NCBI GenBank assembly: GCA_965215765.1
Contig: OZ244118.1
Location: 1,798,001-1,862,000, forward strand
DNA from: G965212025 sp965215765
Lineage (GTDB): Bacteria > Pseudomonadota > Gammaproteobacteria > Poriferisulfidales > Oxydemutatoraceae
Reading direction: 5' to 3'
Length of the DNA: 64,000 nucleotides
Shown here: one piece after another, positions 47,580 through 57,725 of the stretch
Layout: each line of letters opens with the position of its first letter
How positions within the stretch are numbered: the first letter of the stretch is position 1
Notes under the pieces: model-generated
Databases searched by the model: none
What the model was told of the DNA's origin: nothing
Seen by the model: the letters and a program-made list of their open reading frames with translations, nothing else
Program-made: the position numbers and the translations under genes

Positions 47580-49771
47580 ACCGGATATCTTTGCTTGACG
47601 CCCAGCTTGCGCTGCAAATCATCAACAATGCGGCGCACGACCGCGGCGACTTCAATATCTGTCAGCGTACGCTCCTGCCCTTGCAAAACAAAAGCAAGGG
47701 TCATGCTCCGTTCTCCCTCAGCCATCACTTTTTCGGGGAAAACATCCAGCAAGAAAAAGTCATACAGCTCAGGAATGTCCAGAGCCTTGATGCACAAAAA
47801 GAGTTCGGTGTAGTGGCGATTGGCGGGCACCATGAGCGATATGTCAAAACGTTGCGTCGGATAGCGGGATACCGCCACGTGGTTTTGTCGCTCAGGCTCT
47901 GGCAGTTGATCCATATAGATTTCAAACAGGAAAACGTCTCTGCCCGCCAGGTTCAAGTCAAAATCATTCGGAGCTCCCAGCCCTGGCTTCATCATGCCCA
48001 AAGTGCCAATCCGTTTGTTTTGCACACGGATTTCAGCACTTTTGCCGTGTACCAAACCACAGCCAAGGGGATCCGACTCAGTCAACTGCTTCCACTCCAG
48101 CTCACCCAAGCTGGGCTGCAACAGGCTTTCCAGGTCGCCTTTAACATCATAGTAATCGCGCTCACGCAGTTTCTCGCTCCAGGAATCATCACTGACAGGA
48201 CCAAATGCCAAACCTCCCAGTAGCCATTTTTCATTTGCCACACTACTTTTCACATCTGTGTAATAAATTTTTCCAACCTCAAAAAAACAGGCACGTCTTG
48301 CCCCACGGTTCAGATTGTAGCGTAACACTTCAATCAACCCGAGCCACAAAGTGGTACGCATGACCGACGCACACCGGGATAAGGGATTGCGTATATCCAC
48401 CATTACCTGCGCAGGAAGCTCTGGCTGTCCATCTACGTAGCTTTTATGGCCTGAGTACACTACGGGACTGAGCAAGCACTGCTTCACAGGGTCAACAAAA
48501 TCGGCAAAGCACAAGGTAATGACTTCGGAATAGCCCAAAGCCACCAAGCCGTCAGACCAGGAGTGCTGCCTTTGTCTTCGCGCCAGAAACTGGCTGTCCC
48601 GGGAAGCAGCAGAAAACGTCTCGGCTGGCACATCAGCGATCCGTTCGTAACCATAGAGCCTGGCGATTTCCTCCACAAAGTCCACTTCTATTTCCAAATC
48701 GAAACGAAAAGAAGGCGGCACACAAGCCCATTCTTCCCCATCGCTTTTGACCTCGCATCCAAGTGCCATCAAAGTTTTTTCGATCCATTCAGAGTCGGGC
48801 TTCACCCCCAAGCGCAGATCCAGTGTTTTGCGACGCAACACAACCGCTTGACGGGCCGGCAGGTGCGATTCACTTCGCCACTCGCCACGACCGCCGGGTT
48901 TGCCGCCTGCAATGTCTGCCAGCAAAGTCACAGCACGATCCAAGGCCTGTTGTGACAGCTGAAAATCCACCCCTTTTTCAAATCGCCGCGCCGCTTCCGT
49001 ATACATGCCCGGAATTCGCGCCACTTTCCGGATGACCGAGGGGGCAAAGAAAGCCGCTTCAATCAAGATGTTACGGGTATCCTGCTGAACCGAGGCCTGT
49101 TTCGCCCCCATGGCTCCTGCCAAAGCCACCGGCCCGCCGCCGTCCCGTATCAACAGTGTGCCTTTCGGAGTCGTGAAGCTGTTGCCATCGAGCAACTCAA
49201 ATACTTCCCCGCCCTCCGCAAGACCGACAAAGATTTTTTTGGCAGTCAGGCGATCCAGGTCAAAGGCATGCAAAGGTTGCCCCAACTCCAGCATGACATA
49301 GTTCATCACGTCCACGATCAGACTCAGCGGGCGCATCTCACTTGCGAGCAGACGCTCAGCCATCCAGTCAGGTGTTTTCCTGTCACAGGCGACGTCGCGC
49401 ACTTCGCAACATCGGTACAAAGGACACGCTTCAGGAGACAAGACCTGCACTTCCACAGACAAAGGATCGGTGCCAGTCGCTGCCGGCAGCTCCGGAATGG
49501 TGTGTACAAAGCGTTGTCCCTTGTCGACGCAGAACTCACGGGCAACACCCAAAATACTCATGCAGTCCGGGCGGTTCGGCGTCAAATCCAATGCCACCAC
49601 TGTTTCTCCGGGTGTGCCTGAACTGCTCTGTGAATCTGGCGAAACAATTTCCGCTTCCAGACCCGCCAACGTCAGCGTCTCAGCCAGCTCCACCGGATCC
49701 AACGGCTGCCCCCGGTACTCCTCCAGGCAGTTCCCAAGATATTCCTGTAACCAGGAAACTACGAAACGCAT
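47576..49771 (-). CDS. pheT: Phenylalanyl-tRNA synthetase beta subunit lacking the N-terminal tRNA-binding domain
   Basis: 731 residues from ATG 49771 (MRFVVSWLQEYL); E. coli PheT has 795. After MAGLE-type sequence (TLAGLEAEIV) the protein passes in about 15 residues to LDLTPNRPDCMSILGVAR, which in E. coli begins near residue 155. The roughly 100-residue EMAP-like OB fold is thus missing. The B3/B4 editing region, B5 (PSFRFDLEIEVDFVEEIARLYGY) and the C-terminal anticodon-binding domain (YPTQRFDISLMV) are present. Flanking genes and frame are intact, so this is a natural short form. Confidence 0.93.
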   Translation of the reverse strand: MRFVVSWLQEYLGNCLEEYRGQPLDPVELAETLTLAGLEAEIVSPDSQSSSGTPGETVVALDLTPNRPDCMSILGVAREFCVDKGQRFVHTIPELPAATGTDPLSVEVQVLSPEACPLYRCCEVRDVACDRKTPDWMAERLLASEMRPLSLIVDVMNYVMLELGQPLHAFDLDRLTAKKIFVGLAEGGEVFELLDGNSFTTPKGTLLIRDGGGPVALAGAMGAKQASVQQDTRNILIEAAFFAPSVIRKVARIPGMYTEAARRFEKGVDFQLSQQALDRAVTLLADIAGGKPGGRGEWRSESHLPARQAVVLRRKTLDLRLGVKPDSEWIEKTLMALGCEVKSDGEEWACVPPSFRFDLEIEVDFVEEIARLYGYERIADVPAETFSAASRDSQFLARRQRQHSWSDGLVALGYSEVITLCFADFVDPVKQCLLSPVVYSGHKSYVDGQPELPAQVMVDIRNPLSRCASVMRTTLWLGLIEVLRYNLNRGARRACFFEVGKIYYTDVKSSVANEKWLLGGLAFGPVSDDSWSEKLRERDYYDVKGDLESLLQPSLGELEWKQLTESDPLGCGLVHGKSAEIRVQNKRIGTLGMMKPGLGAPNDFDLNLAGRDVFLFEIYMDQLPEPERQNHVAVSRYPTQRFDISLMVPANRHYTELFLCIKALDIPELYDFFLLDVFPEKVMAEGERSMTLAFVLQGQERTLTDIEVAAVVRRIVDDLQRKLGVKQRYPV

Positions 49772-49832
49772 GGCTTTTTCAGCATTCCAGGCACGCACGC
49801 TCCGAGACAGACATGCGGCGTATTTTGAGGCT

Positions 49833-50864
49833 TCACCCTTGAAACTGGCTCAGGAAACGCAAATCGTTTTCAAAGAATCTCCGCAGATTCTTAACCCCGT
49901 GCCGCAACATCACCAAACGCTCAACACCCAGCCCGAAAGCGTAGCCGCACCAGCGCTGCTCATCGTAGCCCACTGCCTTGAAAACATTCGGATGCACCAT
50001 GCCGCAGCCCAACACTTCAAGCCAGTCAGAGCCCCACCAGATATCTACTTCTGCAGAAGGCTCCGTAAAAGGAAAGTAGGAAGGACGCAGACGCATCTTT
50101 AATTCCTCATCGGCAAAAAAATCGCATAAAAACCTCTTCACCATGACGATCAAATCCGCGAAAGAAACAGTCGTGTCGACAACCAGTCCTTCCACCTGAT
50201 GAAACATGGGACTGTGCGTAGGGTCGGAATCACGGCGATACACTTTGCCCGGGGCGATGATTTTCAACGGTGCCGGCGGTCGGCAATCCAGCATGGTGCG
50301 CACTTGTACCGGAGAGGTATGGGTTCTGAGCAGCTTCTGGTTTCCAAGGAAGAATGTGTCGTGCATCGCACGCGCCGGATGATCAGTCGGGATGTTCAAT
50401 GCCTCAAAATTGTGAAACTCATCTTCAATTTCCGGTCCCTCCTTGATCTCGAAACCTTGACGCAAAAAGAAATCTTCAATCTTGCGTAATCCCAAAGTGA
50501 TGGGATGCAAGCTTCCTCTCGGCCGACAGCGACCGGGTAGCGTCGGATCAAATGAATCCGGATTCAGAGACTTCTGGCGCAGTGCTTCATCGTTCAGCCA
50601 TTGTTTTCTCTCGTCAAAAGCGACTGTCAAAGCCTTTTTGAGCTGGTTCAGGTTCCTGGCAAACTGCGACTTCCGGTCTTTCGGCAAGCTCTTCAAAGTG
50701 GCAAAGAAGCGGGGGAGCTCCCCTTTGCGTCCAAGATACTTCAAACGCACTTGGTACAGTTCCTGCAAACTGCCTGCCTGGGCTATCTCCTGTTTGACGT
50801 GCCCAATCTTGAGGCTGGTATCCTCAAGCACGGTCTCCAAGGTCTCAATCTCTGTTTTTGCCAA
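49833..50864 (-). CDS. pheS: Phenylalanyl-tRNA synthetase alpha subunit
   Basis: 343 residues, slightly longer than in E. coli (327). Class II motif 2 (SPVQVRTM then KVYRRD) and motif 3 (FGLGVERLVMLRHG) are clear, with a coiled-coil N-terminus. It works with PheT as an alpha2beta2 enzyme charging tRNA-Phe. 61 bp separate it from rplT. Confidence 0.96.
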   Translation of the reverse strand: MAKTEIETLETVLEDTSLKIGHVKQEIAQAGSLQELYQVRLKYLGRKGELPRFFATLKSLPKDRKSQFARNLNQLKKALTVAFDERKQWLNDEALRQKSLNPDSFDPTLPGRCRPRGSLHPITLGLRKIEDFFLRQGFEIKEGPEIEDEFHNFEALNIPTDHPARAMHDTFFLGNQKLLRTHTSPVQVRTMLDCRPPAPLKIIAPGKVYRRDSDPTHSPMFHQVEGLVVDTTVSFADLIVMVKRFLCDFFADEELKMRLRPSYFPFTEPSAEVDIWWGSDWLEVLGCGMVHPNVFKAVGYDEQRWCGYAFGLGVERLVMLRHGVKNLRRFFENDLRFLSQFQG

Positions 50865-50931
50865 CGGATGAGCTACCGCCTGTTTAAGAATCGAGTGGGG
50901 AGGAATCCCTCTGAAATCGCTGCTTTCAGCC

Positions 50932-51282
50932 TAGCGCCAGTTTCGCTTGCTCGGCAACGCGCGCAAAGCTTTCCGGATCACGTACCGCCAAATCCGCCAA
51001 AGTCTTGCGATCCAGCGTGATTTTCGCCTTGGCCAGCCCTGCTATGAAACGGCTGTAGGAAAGGCCGAACTGTCGAGCGGCGGCGTTGATTCTGGTAATC
51101 CACAAAGACCGAAACTGCCGCCGTCTCTGGCGACGATCACGATAGGCATATTGCCCGGCACGGATGACCGCCTGCTTCGCAACCCGAAACGTACGACTGC
51201 GCGCACCCCGATAACCTGCGGCTTTTTTCAGTATTTTTTTACGACGTGCCCGCGAAGCGACACTGGCTCTAGCTCTTGGCAA
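50932..51282 (-). CDS. rplT: 50S ribosomal protein L20
   Basis: About 117 residues, MPRARASVASRARRKKILKKAAGYRGARS, the conserved L20 N-terminus; the stop is at 50926-50934 within a few bases of the end given. It binds 23S rRNA early in assembly. In the infC-rpmI-rplT operon. Confidence 0.94.
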
Positions 51283-51305
51283 TTTCCCATCCCCCTTTTT
51301 TCATT

Positions 51306-51503
51306 CTACTTGTTGGGCAACAAGCGAATAAGTGAAGCCCGATCACTGTCCGCCACTGCTACTGTAGTGCGCAGCCGCCTTTTCCTTTTCGTGCTCTTTT
51401 TCGTCAAAATGTGATTGGCATTGGCGTGTTTTCTCCGAAAAGACTGACCCACAGTCTTCCTGAATCGTTTTGCCGCACCGCGATTTGTTTTCATTTTAGG
51501 CAT
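51306..51503 (-). CDS. rpmI: 50S ribosomal protein L35
   Basis: 65 residues from ATG 51503 (MPKMKTNRGAAKRFRKT), the exact family length and start. The open frame reaches further upstream into infC, but that is not part of the protein. It overlaps the infC end by 8 bp. Confidence 0.95.
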   Translation of the reverse strand: MPKMKTNRGAAKRFRKTVGQSFRRKHANANHILTKKSTKRKRRLRTTVAVADSDRASLIRLLPNK

Positions 51504-52038
51504 GTTCGTTTCCTGAGTTTTGGCGTTTTTTGGGAACAAAGACGATCACCATAGTACGCCCTTCCGCCTCTGTCGGTTTTTCCACATCGGCATGGCTTCC
51601 AATATCACGCGTAACCCGCTCCAGCACTTCTTTGCCGATCTCGGAATACGCCATTTCTCTCCCACGGAAGCGCAAAGTAACTTTTACCTTGTCCCCGCCA
51701 CCGAGGAAACGTAAAACGCTACGCAATTTAGTCTGGTAATCACCTTCTTCTATCCCTGGCCTTAACTTGATTTCCTTCAGTTGCATCCGCTTTTGCTTTT
51801 TACGGGAACCCTGGTTTTTCTTCTCTCGGGTAAAGCGGTATTTCCCGTAGTCCATAACCCGGCAAACTGGAGGGTCTGTATCTGGTGACAACTCAACCAA
51901 GTCAAGACTGCTTTCTCTCGCAAAGCGCATGGCATCGTCAATTGCCAGCACTCCTCTGTTCGCACCCCCTGCGTCTATCAACAAGACCTGGGGTGAATCA
52001 ATTTGTTCATTAAACCGGTTTCTTTTTTGGGTGCCTAT
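51496..52038 (-). CDS. infC: Translation initiation factor IF-3, probable AUA start
   Basis: 180 residues, the same as in E. coli, when started at ATA 52038. That codon follows GGAGGAG by five bases (AAAGGAGGAGAACGA-ATA) and overlaps the thrS stop (ATAG). The open frame reaches ATG 52107, but that lies deep inside thrS. infC is known to use rare non-AUG starts that let IF-3 control its own synthesis. The N-terminal domain (VLLIDAGGANRGVLAIDDAM) and C-terminal domain (VKVTLRFRGREMAYSEIG) are complete. Confidence 0.9.
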   Translation of the reverse strand: MGTQKRNRFNEQIDSPQVLLIDAGGANRGVLAIDDAMRFARESSLDLVELSPDTDPPVCRVMDYGKYRFTREKKNQGSRKKQKRMQLKEIKLRPGIEEGDYQTKLRSVLRFLGGGDKVKVTLRFRGREMAYSEIGKEVLERVTRDIGSHADVEKPTEAEGRTMVIVFVPKKRQNSGNEHA

Positions 52039-53972
52039 TCGTTCTCCTCCTTTGGGAAACAACTTTTCGAACCAATTTCCTGAGACATTCTCTGGATCAG
52101 ATCGCAAACGGTAAGTGTACCAAGATTTTGTCCGCTACGCAGGCGAACAGAGACACAACTTGTCTCCGCTTCTCGATTGCCTACTACCAGCATATACGGA
52201 ATATGCCGCATCGCGTTCTCCCTGATTTTAAGGTTTAACTTCTCGTTCCTCAAGTCTCCTTCTGCCCGTAGCCCCTTTTCAATCAGCGCCGTAAGTACAG
52301 TTTGCGCATACGCTTTCTGACCATCGGAAATATTCATTACCACCGCCTGGACAGGGGCAAGCCACAAAGGCAAGTCACCTGCGTAATGCTCAATCAATAT
52401 CCCCGCGAAACGCTCCATGGAACCAAAAATGGCACGATGGATCATGGCGGGAACCACCTGCTTCCCGGCAGCATCGATGTAACTGGCACCCAGCCTCTCC
52501 GGCATGGAAAAATCCAGTTGAATGGTTCCGCACTGCCACTCCCTGCGCAGACTGTCCTTGAGAATGAACTCCAGCTTCGGACCATAAAAAGCACCTTCTC
52601 CCGGATTCTCCACGATCGCCAAGCCATAATCGGTCAGTGCTTCGCGCAGCAACGCCTCAGTGATATCCCATTGCTCGTCGCTTCCGACCCGATTCTCAGG
52701 GCGCGTTGAAAGCACCACGCGAAAATCAGAAAAGCCGAAGTCCTGATAAACCTCGAACGTCATGGTCAACAGTTTGGCAATTTCATCCTGCAACTGCTCG
52801 TCTGTACAAAAAATGTGCGCATCGTCCTGGGTAAACCGACGCGCCCTTAACAGACCATGCAAAGTCCCTGAAGGTTCGTTGCGATGCACCACCCCGAATT
52901 CCGCAATGCGATACGGCAGGTCGCGGTAACTGCGCAAACCCTGGTTGAACAGTTGCACGTGTGCCGGACAATTCATAGGCTTGATCGCGTAATCGCGCTT
53001 CTCCGATTTTGTGGCAAAAATCATGTCGCCGAATTTGTCCCAGTGCCCGGAACGTTCCCAAAGTTTGCGATCCAGCATTTGCGGCGTCTGCACTTCCAGA
53101 TAGCCGCTATCGTCCAGTTTTTCGCGCAGATATTTTTCAATGGTGCGATACAGCTTCCAGCCGTTTTGGTGCCAGAAAACCATGCCCGGCGCCTCTTCCT
53201 GGAAATGAAAAAGATCCATTTTCTTGCCCAGCAACCGGTGATCTCTTTTCTTTTCTTCCTCAAGGCGTTGCAGATAATCATGTAACTCCCTTTCACTCGG
53301 CCAGGCCGTACCGTAAATTCTCTGCAACATTTCGTTTCGGTGATCGCCCCGCCAATAAGCACCTGCCAGACGGGTCAATTTGAAGGCATGCAAGTGGCGC
53401 GTGTTCGGAACGTGCGGACCGCGACACATGTCCGTATATTCCTGGTGGTGATACAAAGCAATCGGCTCCCCCTCGGGAATTGCCTCCACGATTTCGACTT
53501 TGTAGGGCTCGTTCCGCTCCTTGAACACTTGCAAAGCGCGCTCCCTGGACACTCCTTCGCGCACAACATCGTAGTTTTTGCGCTTCAGTTCCACCATGCG
53601 CCTTTCAATGTTTCGCAAATCTTCCGGAGTAAAAGGTCTTGAGTAGCGTATGTCGTAATAAAAACCATCCTCGATGACCGGCCCGATTGCCATCTGAGCG
53701 TCCGGATACAACTGCTTGACCGCATGACCCAAAAGATGCGCGAAGGAGTGGCGAACAACCGCAAGCCCCTCAGCATCAGCGTCCGTCAAGATGCGCAAAT
53801 CCGCATCTTGAGAAATGACGGTACAAGTATCCATCAACTCGCCGTTCAAACAGGCAGCCACAGCCTTACGGGCAACTTTCGACCCCAATTGCCGAGCGGC
53901 CTCGGCAACGGTCAGCTGCTCCGAAAACGCTTTTTGCTCACGCTCTGAATAAGTAATATGAAACACGACCAC
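52035..53972 (-). CDS. thrS: Threonyl-tRNA synthetase
   Basis: 645 residues, as expected. An N-terminal TGS domain, an editing domain with HSFAHLLGHAVKQLYP, the class II core (motif 2 FRNE-type region VVHRNEPSGTLHGLLRARRFTQDD), and the anticodon-binding domain are visible. GTG 53972 is used as start; a second GTG two codons on is equally possible. It heads the thrS-infC-rpmI-rplT-pheST-ihfA operon. Confidence 0.96.
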   Translation of the reverse strand: MVVFHITYSEREQKAFSEQLTVAEAARQLGSKVARKAVAACLNGELMDTCTVISQDADLRILTDADAEGLAVVRHSFAHLLGHAVKQLYPDAQMAIGPVIEDGFYYDIRYSRPFTPEDLRNIERRMVELKRKNYDVVREGVSRERALQVFKERNEPYKVEIVEAIPEGEPIALYHHQEYTDMCRGPHVPNTRHLHAFKLTRLAGAYWRGDHRNEMLQRIYGTAWPSERELHDYLQRLEEEKKRDHRLLGKKMDLFHFQEEAPGMVFWHQNGWKLYRTIEKYLREKLDDSGYLEVQTPQMLDRKLWERSGHWDKFGDMIFATKSEKRDYAIKPMNCPAHVQLFNQGLRSYRDLPYRIAEFGVVHRNEPSGTLHGLLRARRFTQDDAHIFCTDEQLQDEIAKLLTMTFEVYQDFGFSDFRVVLSTRPENRVGSDEQWDITEALLREALTDYGLAIVENPGEGAFYGPKLEFILKDSLRREWQCGTIQLDFSMPERLGASYIDAAGKQVVPAMIHRAIFGSMERFAGILIEHYAGDLPLWLAPVQAVVMNISDGQKAYAQTVLTALIEKGLRAEGDLRNEKLNLKIRENAMRHIPYMLVVGNREAETSCVSVRLRSGQNLGTLTVCDLIQRMSQEIGSKSCFPKEENE

Positions 53973-54048
53973 TCTGGCTAAAAAAACACTTCAAAACAGT
54001 GCCTGCGGAACACAGCGAAACACGACGGCTTCGCACCATAAAGACCCT

Positions 54049-54124
54049 GGTGGGCGAGACTGGACTCGAACCAACGACCCCCACCATGTCACGGTGGTGC
54101 TCTAACCAACTGAGCTACACGCCC
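54049..54124 (-). tRNA. tRNA-Val(GAC)
   Basis: 76 nt, anticodon GAC in loop GTGACAT, CCA encoded. The acceptor stem has one U-U mismatch (positions 6 and 67) and the T stem two G-U pairs, so it is somewhat weak but complete. Confidence 0.88.
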
Positions 54125-54282
54125 GGGGAAACGCGAATAATCATCTCACCCGCCAGCGATGTCAACAAAAAAGCCACCTCCCGACTCGGGATGATGCCCT
54201 CACACCGCGCGCGCGAGTCATGACAAAGCGACATACGGTGCTGTTAAAACCCCGAAACCCCAGGAAACCGCCGCAGATGCCC

Positions 54283-56325
54283 TCAAAAGCCCGCTTCAGC
54301 CTCCATGCCGAACAAATGAGATTTGGCTGCGCGGATTTCGTCTCGAGCCACAGCCGCCTCTTCAAACTTCAACTGACGCGAGTACTGCCGCATTTTCTTT
54401 TCCAGCTTCCCGATCAAAAGCGCAACTTCATCGGCAGTCAGCTGTTCGATGTTTTTGCTGGCCTGCCGCACACCAGCAACTTTCTTGTGCCGCTTCTGCT
54501 TCGCCCCAGGCACATTCGAGCGAGCACCTTCCAGAATATCCCGAACATCTTTGCGAATGCCCCTGGGCTCAATGCCATGAACCTGATTAAAGACCGCCTG
54601 TTTCTCTCGCCGCCGCGCTGTTTCATCCAGCGTCATCTGTATGGAATTCGTAACCCGGTCAGCATACAAAATGCCCTTCCCTCCCAAGTGGCGAGCAGTT
54701 CTGCCAACGGTTTGAATCAGCGACGTGAACGAACGCAAAAACCCTTCCTTGTCGGCATCAAAAATCAACACCCGCGAAACCTCCGGAATGTCCAGACCTT
54801 CCCTCAACAGATTTATGCCCACCAGCGCATCGAACAAGCCCAAACGCAAATCACGGATAATTTCCACCCTCTCCACAGTATCAATATCCGAATGCAGATA
54901 ACGCGCACGTACACCGCAGTCCACCAGATACGTACATAAATCTTCCGCCATACGCTTGGTCAAAGTCGTGATCAGCACACGCTCGCCGAGGGCAGCACGC
55001 TCCCTGACTTCCGATAAAGCGTCGTCAACCTGACACGCCACCGGCCTGACTTCCAGTTCCGGATCCAGCAAGCCAGTGGGACGAACGACCTGCTCCACCA
55101 CCACCCCGCTCATTTCGTGCTCGTAAGCGGCAGGCGTTGCGGAAATAAAAATGGTTTGCTTCAAAAGATCCGTAAACTCCTCAAACTTCAACGGACGGTT
55201 ATCCAGAGCAGAAGGCAGGCGGAAACCGTAAGTCACCAACGTTGACTTGCGGGAGAAATCGCCACGGTACATAGCACGAAACTGCGGGATGGTCGCGTGA
55301 CTCTCGTCCACCACCACGATGGCGTCATCAGGCAAATAATCAAGCAGGCAATGCGGAGGCTCGCCAGCCTCCCGACCACTGAAGTAGCGAGAGTAGTTTT
55401 CTATGCCCTTGCAATAACCCAACTCATTCATCATCTCCAGATCAAAACGCGTGCGCTGTTCCAGCCGTTGCGCTTCGAGCAGCTTGCCCTGCCTCCGAAA
55501 GAGCTCCAGGTGCTCCTCAAGCTCCACCTTGATTTTCGCAATCGCATCCAGGATAGCCTCACGAGGCATCACATAATGGGATTTCGGGTAAATCGTGAGG
55601 CGGGGAAATTCCCCGATCAATTCCCCGGTCAAAGGGTCAAAAGAAGACAACCTGGTGATCTGGTCGTCAAAAAACTCGACACGAATTGCCTGCTCCGCAG
55701 ATTCCGCAGGAAAGACATCCACCGCCTCACCACGCAAGCGAAATGTCCCACGCCGTAATTCGGTTTCATTCCTGCTGTACTGAATCTCAACCAGCCGACG
55801 CAACAAATCCCGCTGAACCATCTGGTCACCACGATCCAGATGAATCACCATCTGCAAGTACTTTTGGGGATTACCCAGACCGTAAATGGCAGACACGGTG
55901 GCCACGACAATCGTGTCGGTCCGTTCAAAAAGCGCTTTCGTCGCGGAAAGCCGCATCTGCTCAATGTGCTCGTTGATGGCAGAGTCCTTTTCAATGAAAG
56001 TGTCGCTGACCGGCACGTACGCTTCGGGTTGGTAGTAATCGTAGTACGAAACGAAATATTCGACGGCGGCATCCGGGAAAAAACTTTTCATTTCCCCATA
56101 AAGCTGTGCCGCCAAGGTTTTGTTGTGAACCAGAATGACGATTGGCCTTTGCAACACCTGCACAACATTGGCAACCGTGAAGGTCTTTCCTGACCCGGTC
56201 ACTCCCAAGAGGGTCAAAAAAGACATGCCGTCTGACAAACCCTCGCACAATTTCCTGGCCGCTGCGGGCTGATCACCCATCATCGTGTACTCGGATTTTA
56301 GTGTAAAAGGCTTATAATTCGGCAC
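54283..56325 (-). CDS. uvrB: UvrABC excinuclease subunit B
   Basis: 680 residues (E. coli 673). Walker A GVTGSGKT, the beta-hairpin region VSYYDYYQPEAYVP, DESHATIPQ (helicase motif II), GINLLREGLDIPEVS and QTVGRTARH (motif VI) are present, with the C-terminal UVR motif (LEKKMRQYSRQLKFEEAAVARDEI) that contacts UvrC. It verifies damage in nucleotide excision repair. Divergent from the aminotransferase gene. Confidence 0.97.
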   Translation of the reverse strand: MPNYKPFTLKSEYTMMGDQPAAARKLCEGLSDGMSFLTLLGVTGSGKTFTVANVVQVLQRPIVILVHNKTLAAQLYGEMKSFFPDAAVEYFVSYYDYYQPEAYVPVSDTFIEKDSAINEHIEQMRLSATKALFERTDTIVVATVSAIYGLGNPQKYLQMVIHLDRGDQMVQRDLLRRLVEIQYSRNETELRRGTFRLRGEAVDVFPAESAEQAIRVEFFDDQITRLSSFDPLTGELIGEFPRLTIYPKSHYVMPREAILDAIAKIKVELEEHLELFRRQGKLLEAQRLEQRTRFDLEMMNELGYCKGIENYSRYFSGREAGEPPHCLLDYLPDDAIVVVDESHATIPQFRAMYRGDFSRKSTLVTYGFRLPSALDNRPLKFEEFTDLLKQTIFISATPAAYEHEMSGVVVEQVVRPTGLLDPELEVRPVACQVDDALSEVRERAALGERVLITTLTKRMAEDLCTYLVDCGVRARYLHSDIDTVERVEIIRDLRLGLFDALVGINLLREGLDIPEVSRVLIFDADKEGFLRSFTSLIQTVGRTARHLGGKGILYADRVTNSIQMTLDETARRREKQAVFNQVHGIEPRGIRKDVRDILEGARSNVPGAKQKRHKKVAGVRQASKNIEQLTADEVALLIGKLEKKMRQYSRQLKFEEAAVARDEIRAAKSHLFGMEAEAGF

Positions 56326-56409
56326 GCAGGCTCGTCTTGATTAAACAGACACCGCATTGTAGATGAGGGCAATGTACATTAGCCTGACCATGATAAAGGG
56401 AGATTATAA

Positions 56410-57600
56410 ATGGCACCACAACTTGCACAACGACTTAGTAAAGTAGCACTTTCTAAAACACTGGTCATCAGTGCTGCGGCCGGAAGAATGCGCAAAGCCG
56501 GAAAAGACGTCATCAACCTGGCTACCGGTGAATCCGACCTCAACACCCCCGACAACGTCAAGCTCGCCGCGAAAAAAGCCATAGACGGCAACAAGACACG
56601 CTACACCCCGGTCACGGGAACAGACAGTTTGCGCGAAGCCATATCCATGAAACTGGAAAGAGACAACGCGCTTCACTACACGCCGGATGAAATCATCGTG
56701 TCGTGTGGAGGCAAACATGTCGTTTTCAACCTCTGCCAAGCCTTGCTCGACCCCGGCGATGAGGTAGTGATCCCCTGCCCCTACTGGGTGTCGTACCCGG
56801 AAATTGCCAAGCTTGCCGGAGCCGAGCCGGTTATCGTGGACACCTTTGCTGAAAACCACTATAAATTAACCAGCGAATTGCTTGAGCAGGCCATCACGCC
56901 CCAAACAAAACTGCTCATACTGAACAGCCCAAGCAACCCGACAGGCGGCGTTTACAGCGAAACTGAACTGAAAGCACTCGCTGAAGTTTTGCTCAGACAC
57001 CCCCGCATCATCGTGCTCACCGATGACATTTACGAGCACATTGTTTTTCGCGGCGTGAAGTTCTGCAACATCGTGAATGTCTGCCCGGAATTGCGCGACC
57101 GCTGCGTTATTCTGAACGGAGTCTCCAAAGCTTATGCCATGACCGGATGGCGCATCGGCTTCGGAGCCAGTTCCACCACATTAATTAACGGCATGAAGAA
57201 AGTTCAGTCGCAATGCACATCAAACCCAAGCTCCATAGCACAGGCAGCCGCCAAAGAAGCATTTTCAGGACCGCAAGGCTTTCTCGCCAACATGTGCTCC
57301 CTCTACGAAGATCGCCACGATGCCCTGCTGGAAAAACTCAATCACATGCCCGGGGTCAGCTGCTCCCCTTCACGCGGCAGCTTTTACAGCTTCCCGGACT
57401 TCAGTGACGTGATCGAAGGCTCCGACAAATTCAATGACGACGTGGAACTTGCTGAATACATTTTGCAAGAGACATACGTGGCGATAGTCCCGGGAGCAGC
57501 GTTTGGCAAAGCTGGACACTTGCGCATTTCCTTCAGCATCAGTAAAAAGGATCTCCTGACCAGCATTGACAGAATTACTGCGCTTTTGAGCACCTGCTAG
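56410..57600 (+). CDS. Aspartate aminotransferase (class I-beta)
   Basis: A 396-residue PLP enzyme. The PLP lysine is K240 in NGVSKAYAMTGWR; NLATGESDLNTP, CPYWVSYPE and NSPSNPTGG complete the family set. This subgroup (like Rhodobacter and Thermus AspC) converts aspartate and 2-oxoglutarate to oxaloacetate and glutamate, sometimes also acting on prephenate. The start is 18 residues before the core; a GGGAG site lies upstream. Usual uvrB neighbour in gammaproteobacteria. Confidence 0.92.
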   Translation: MAPQLAQRLSKVALSKTLVISAAAGRMRKAGKDVINLATGESDLNTPDNVKLAAKKAIDGNKTRYTPVTGTDSLREAISMKLERDNALHYTPDEIIVSCGGKHVVFNLCQALLDPGDEVVIPCPYWVSYPEIAKLAGAEPVIVDTFAENHYKLTSELLEQAITPQTKLLILNSPSNPTGGVYSETELKALAEVLLRHPRIIVLTDDIYEHIVFRGVKFCNIVNVCPELRDRCVILNGVSKAYAMTGWRIGFGASSTTLINGMKKVQSQCTSNPSSIAQAAAKEAFSGPQGFLANMCSLYEDRHDALLEKLNHMPGVSCSPSRGSFYSFPDFSDVIEGSDKFNDDVELAEYILQETYVAIVPGAAFGKAGHLRISFSISKKDLLTSIDRITALLSTC

Positions 57601-57649
57601 TGCCGCTTTTCTGGACTGACAATAAAAGCAAAGTAGCAAAAGACTTCCT

Positions 57650-57725
57650 TCCCTGGTAGCTCAGTTGGTAGAGCAGGTGGCTGTTAACCACCGTGTCGGC
57701 GGTTCGAGTCCGTCCCGGGGAGCCA
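57650..57725 (+). tRNA. tRNA-Asn(GTT)
   Basis: 76 nt, anticodon GTT in loop CTGTTAA, T-loop TTCGAGT, CCA encoded. A triple repeat begins directly after its CCA. Confidence 0.94.
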
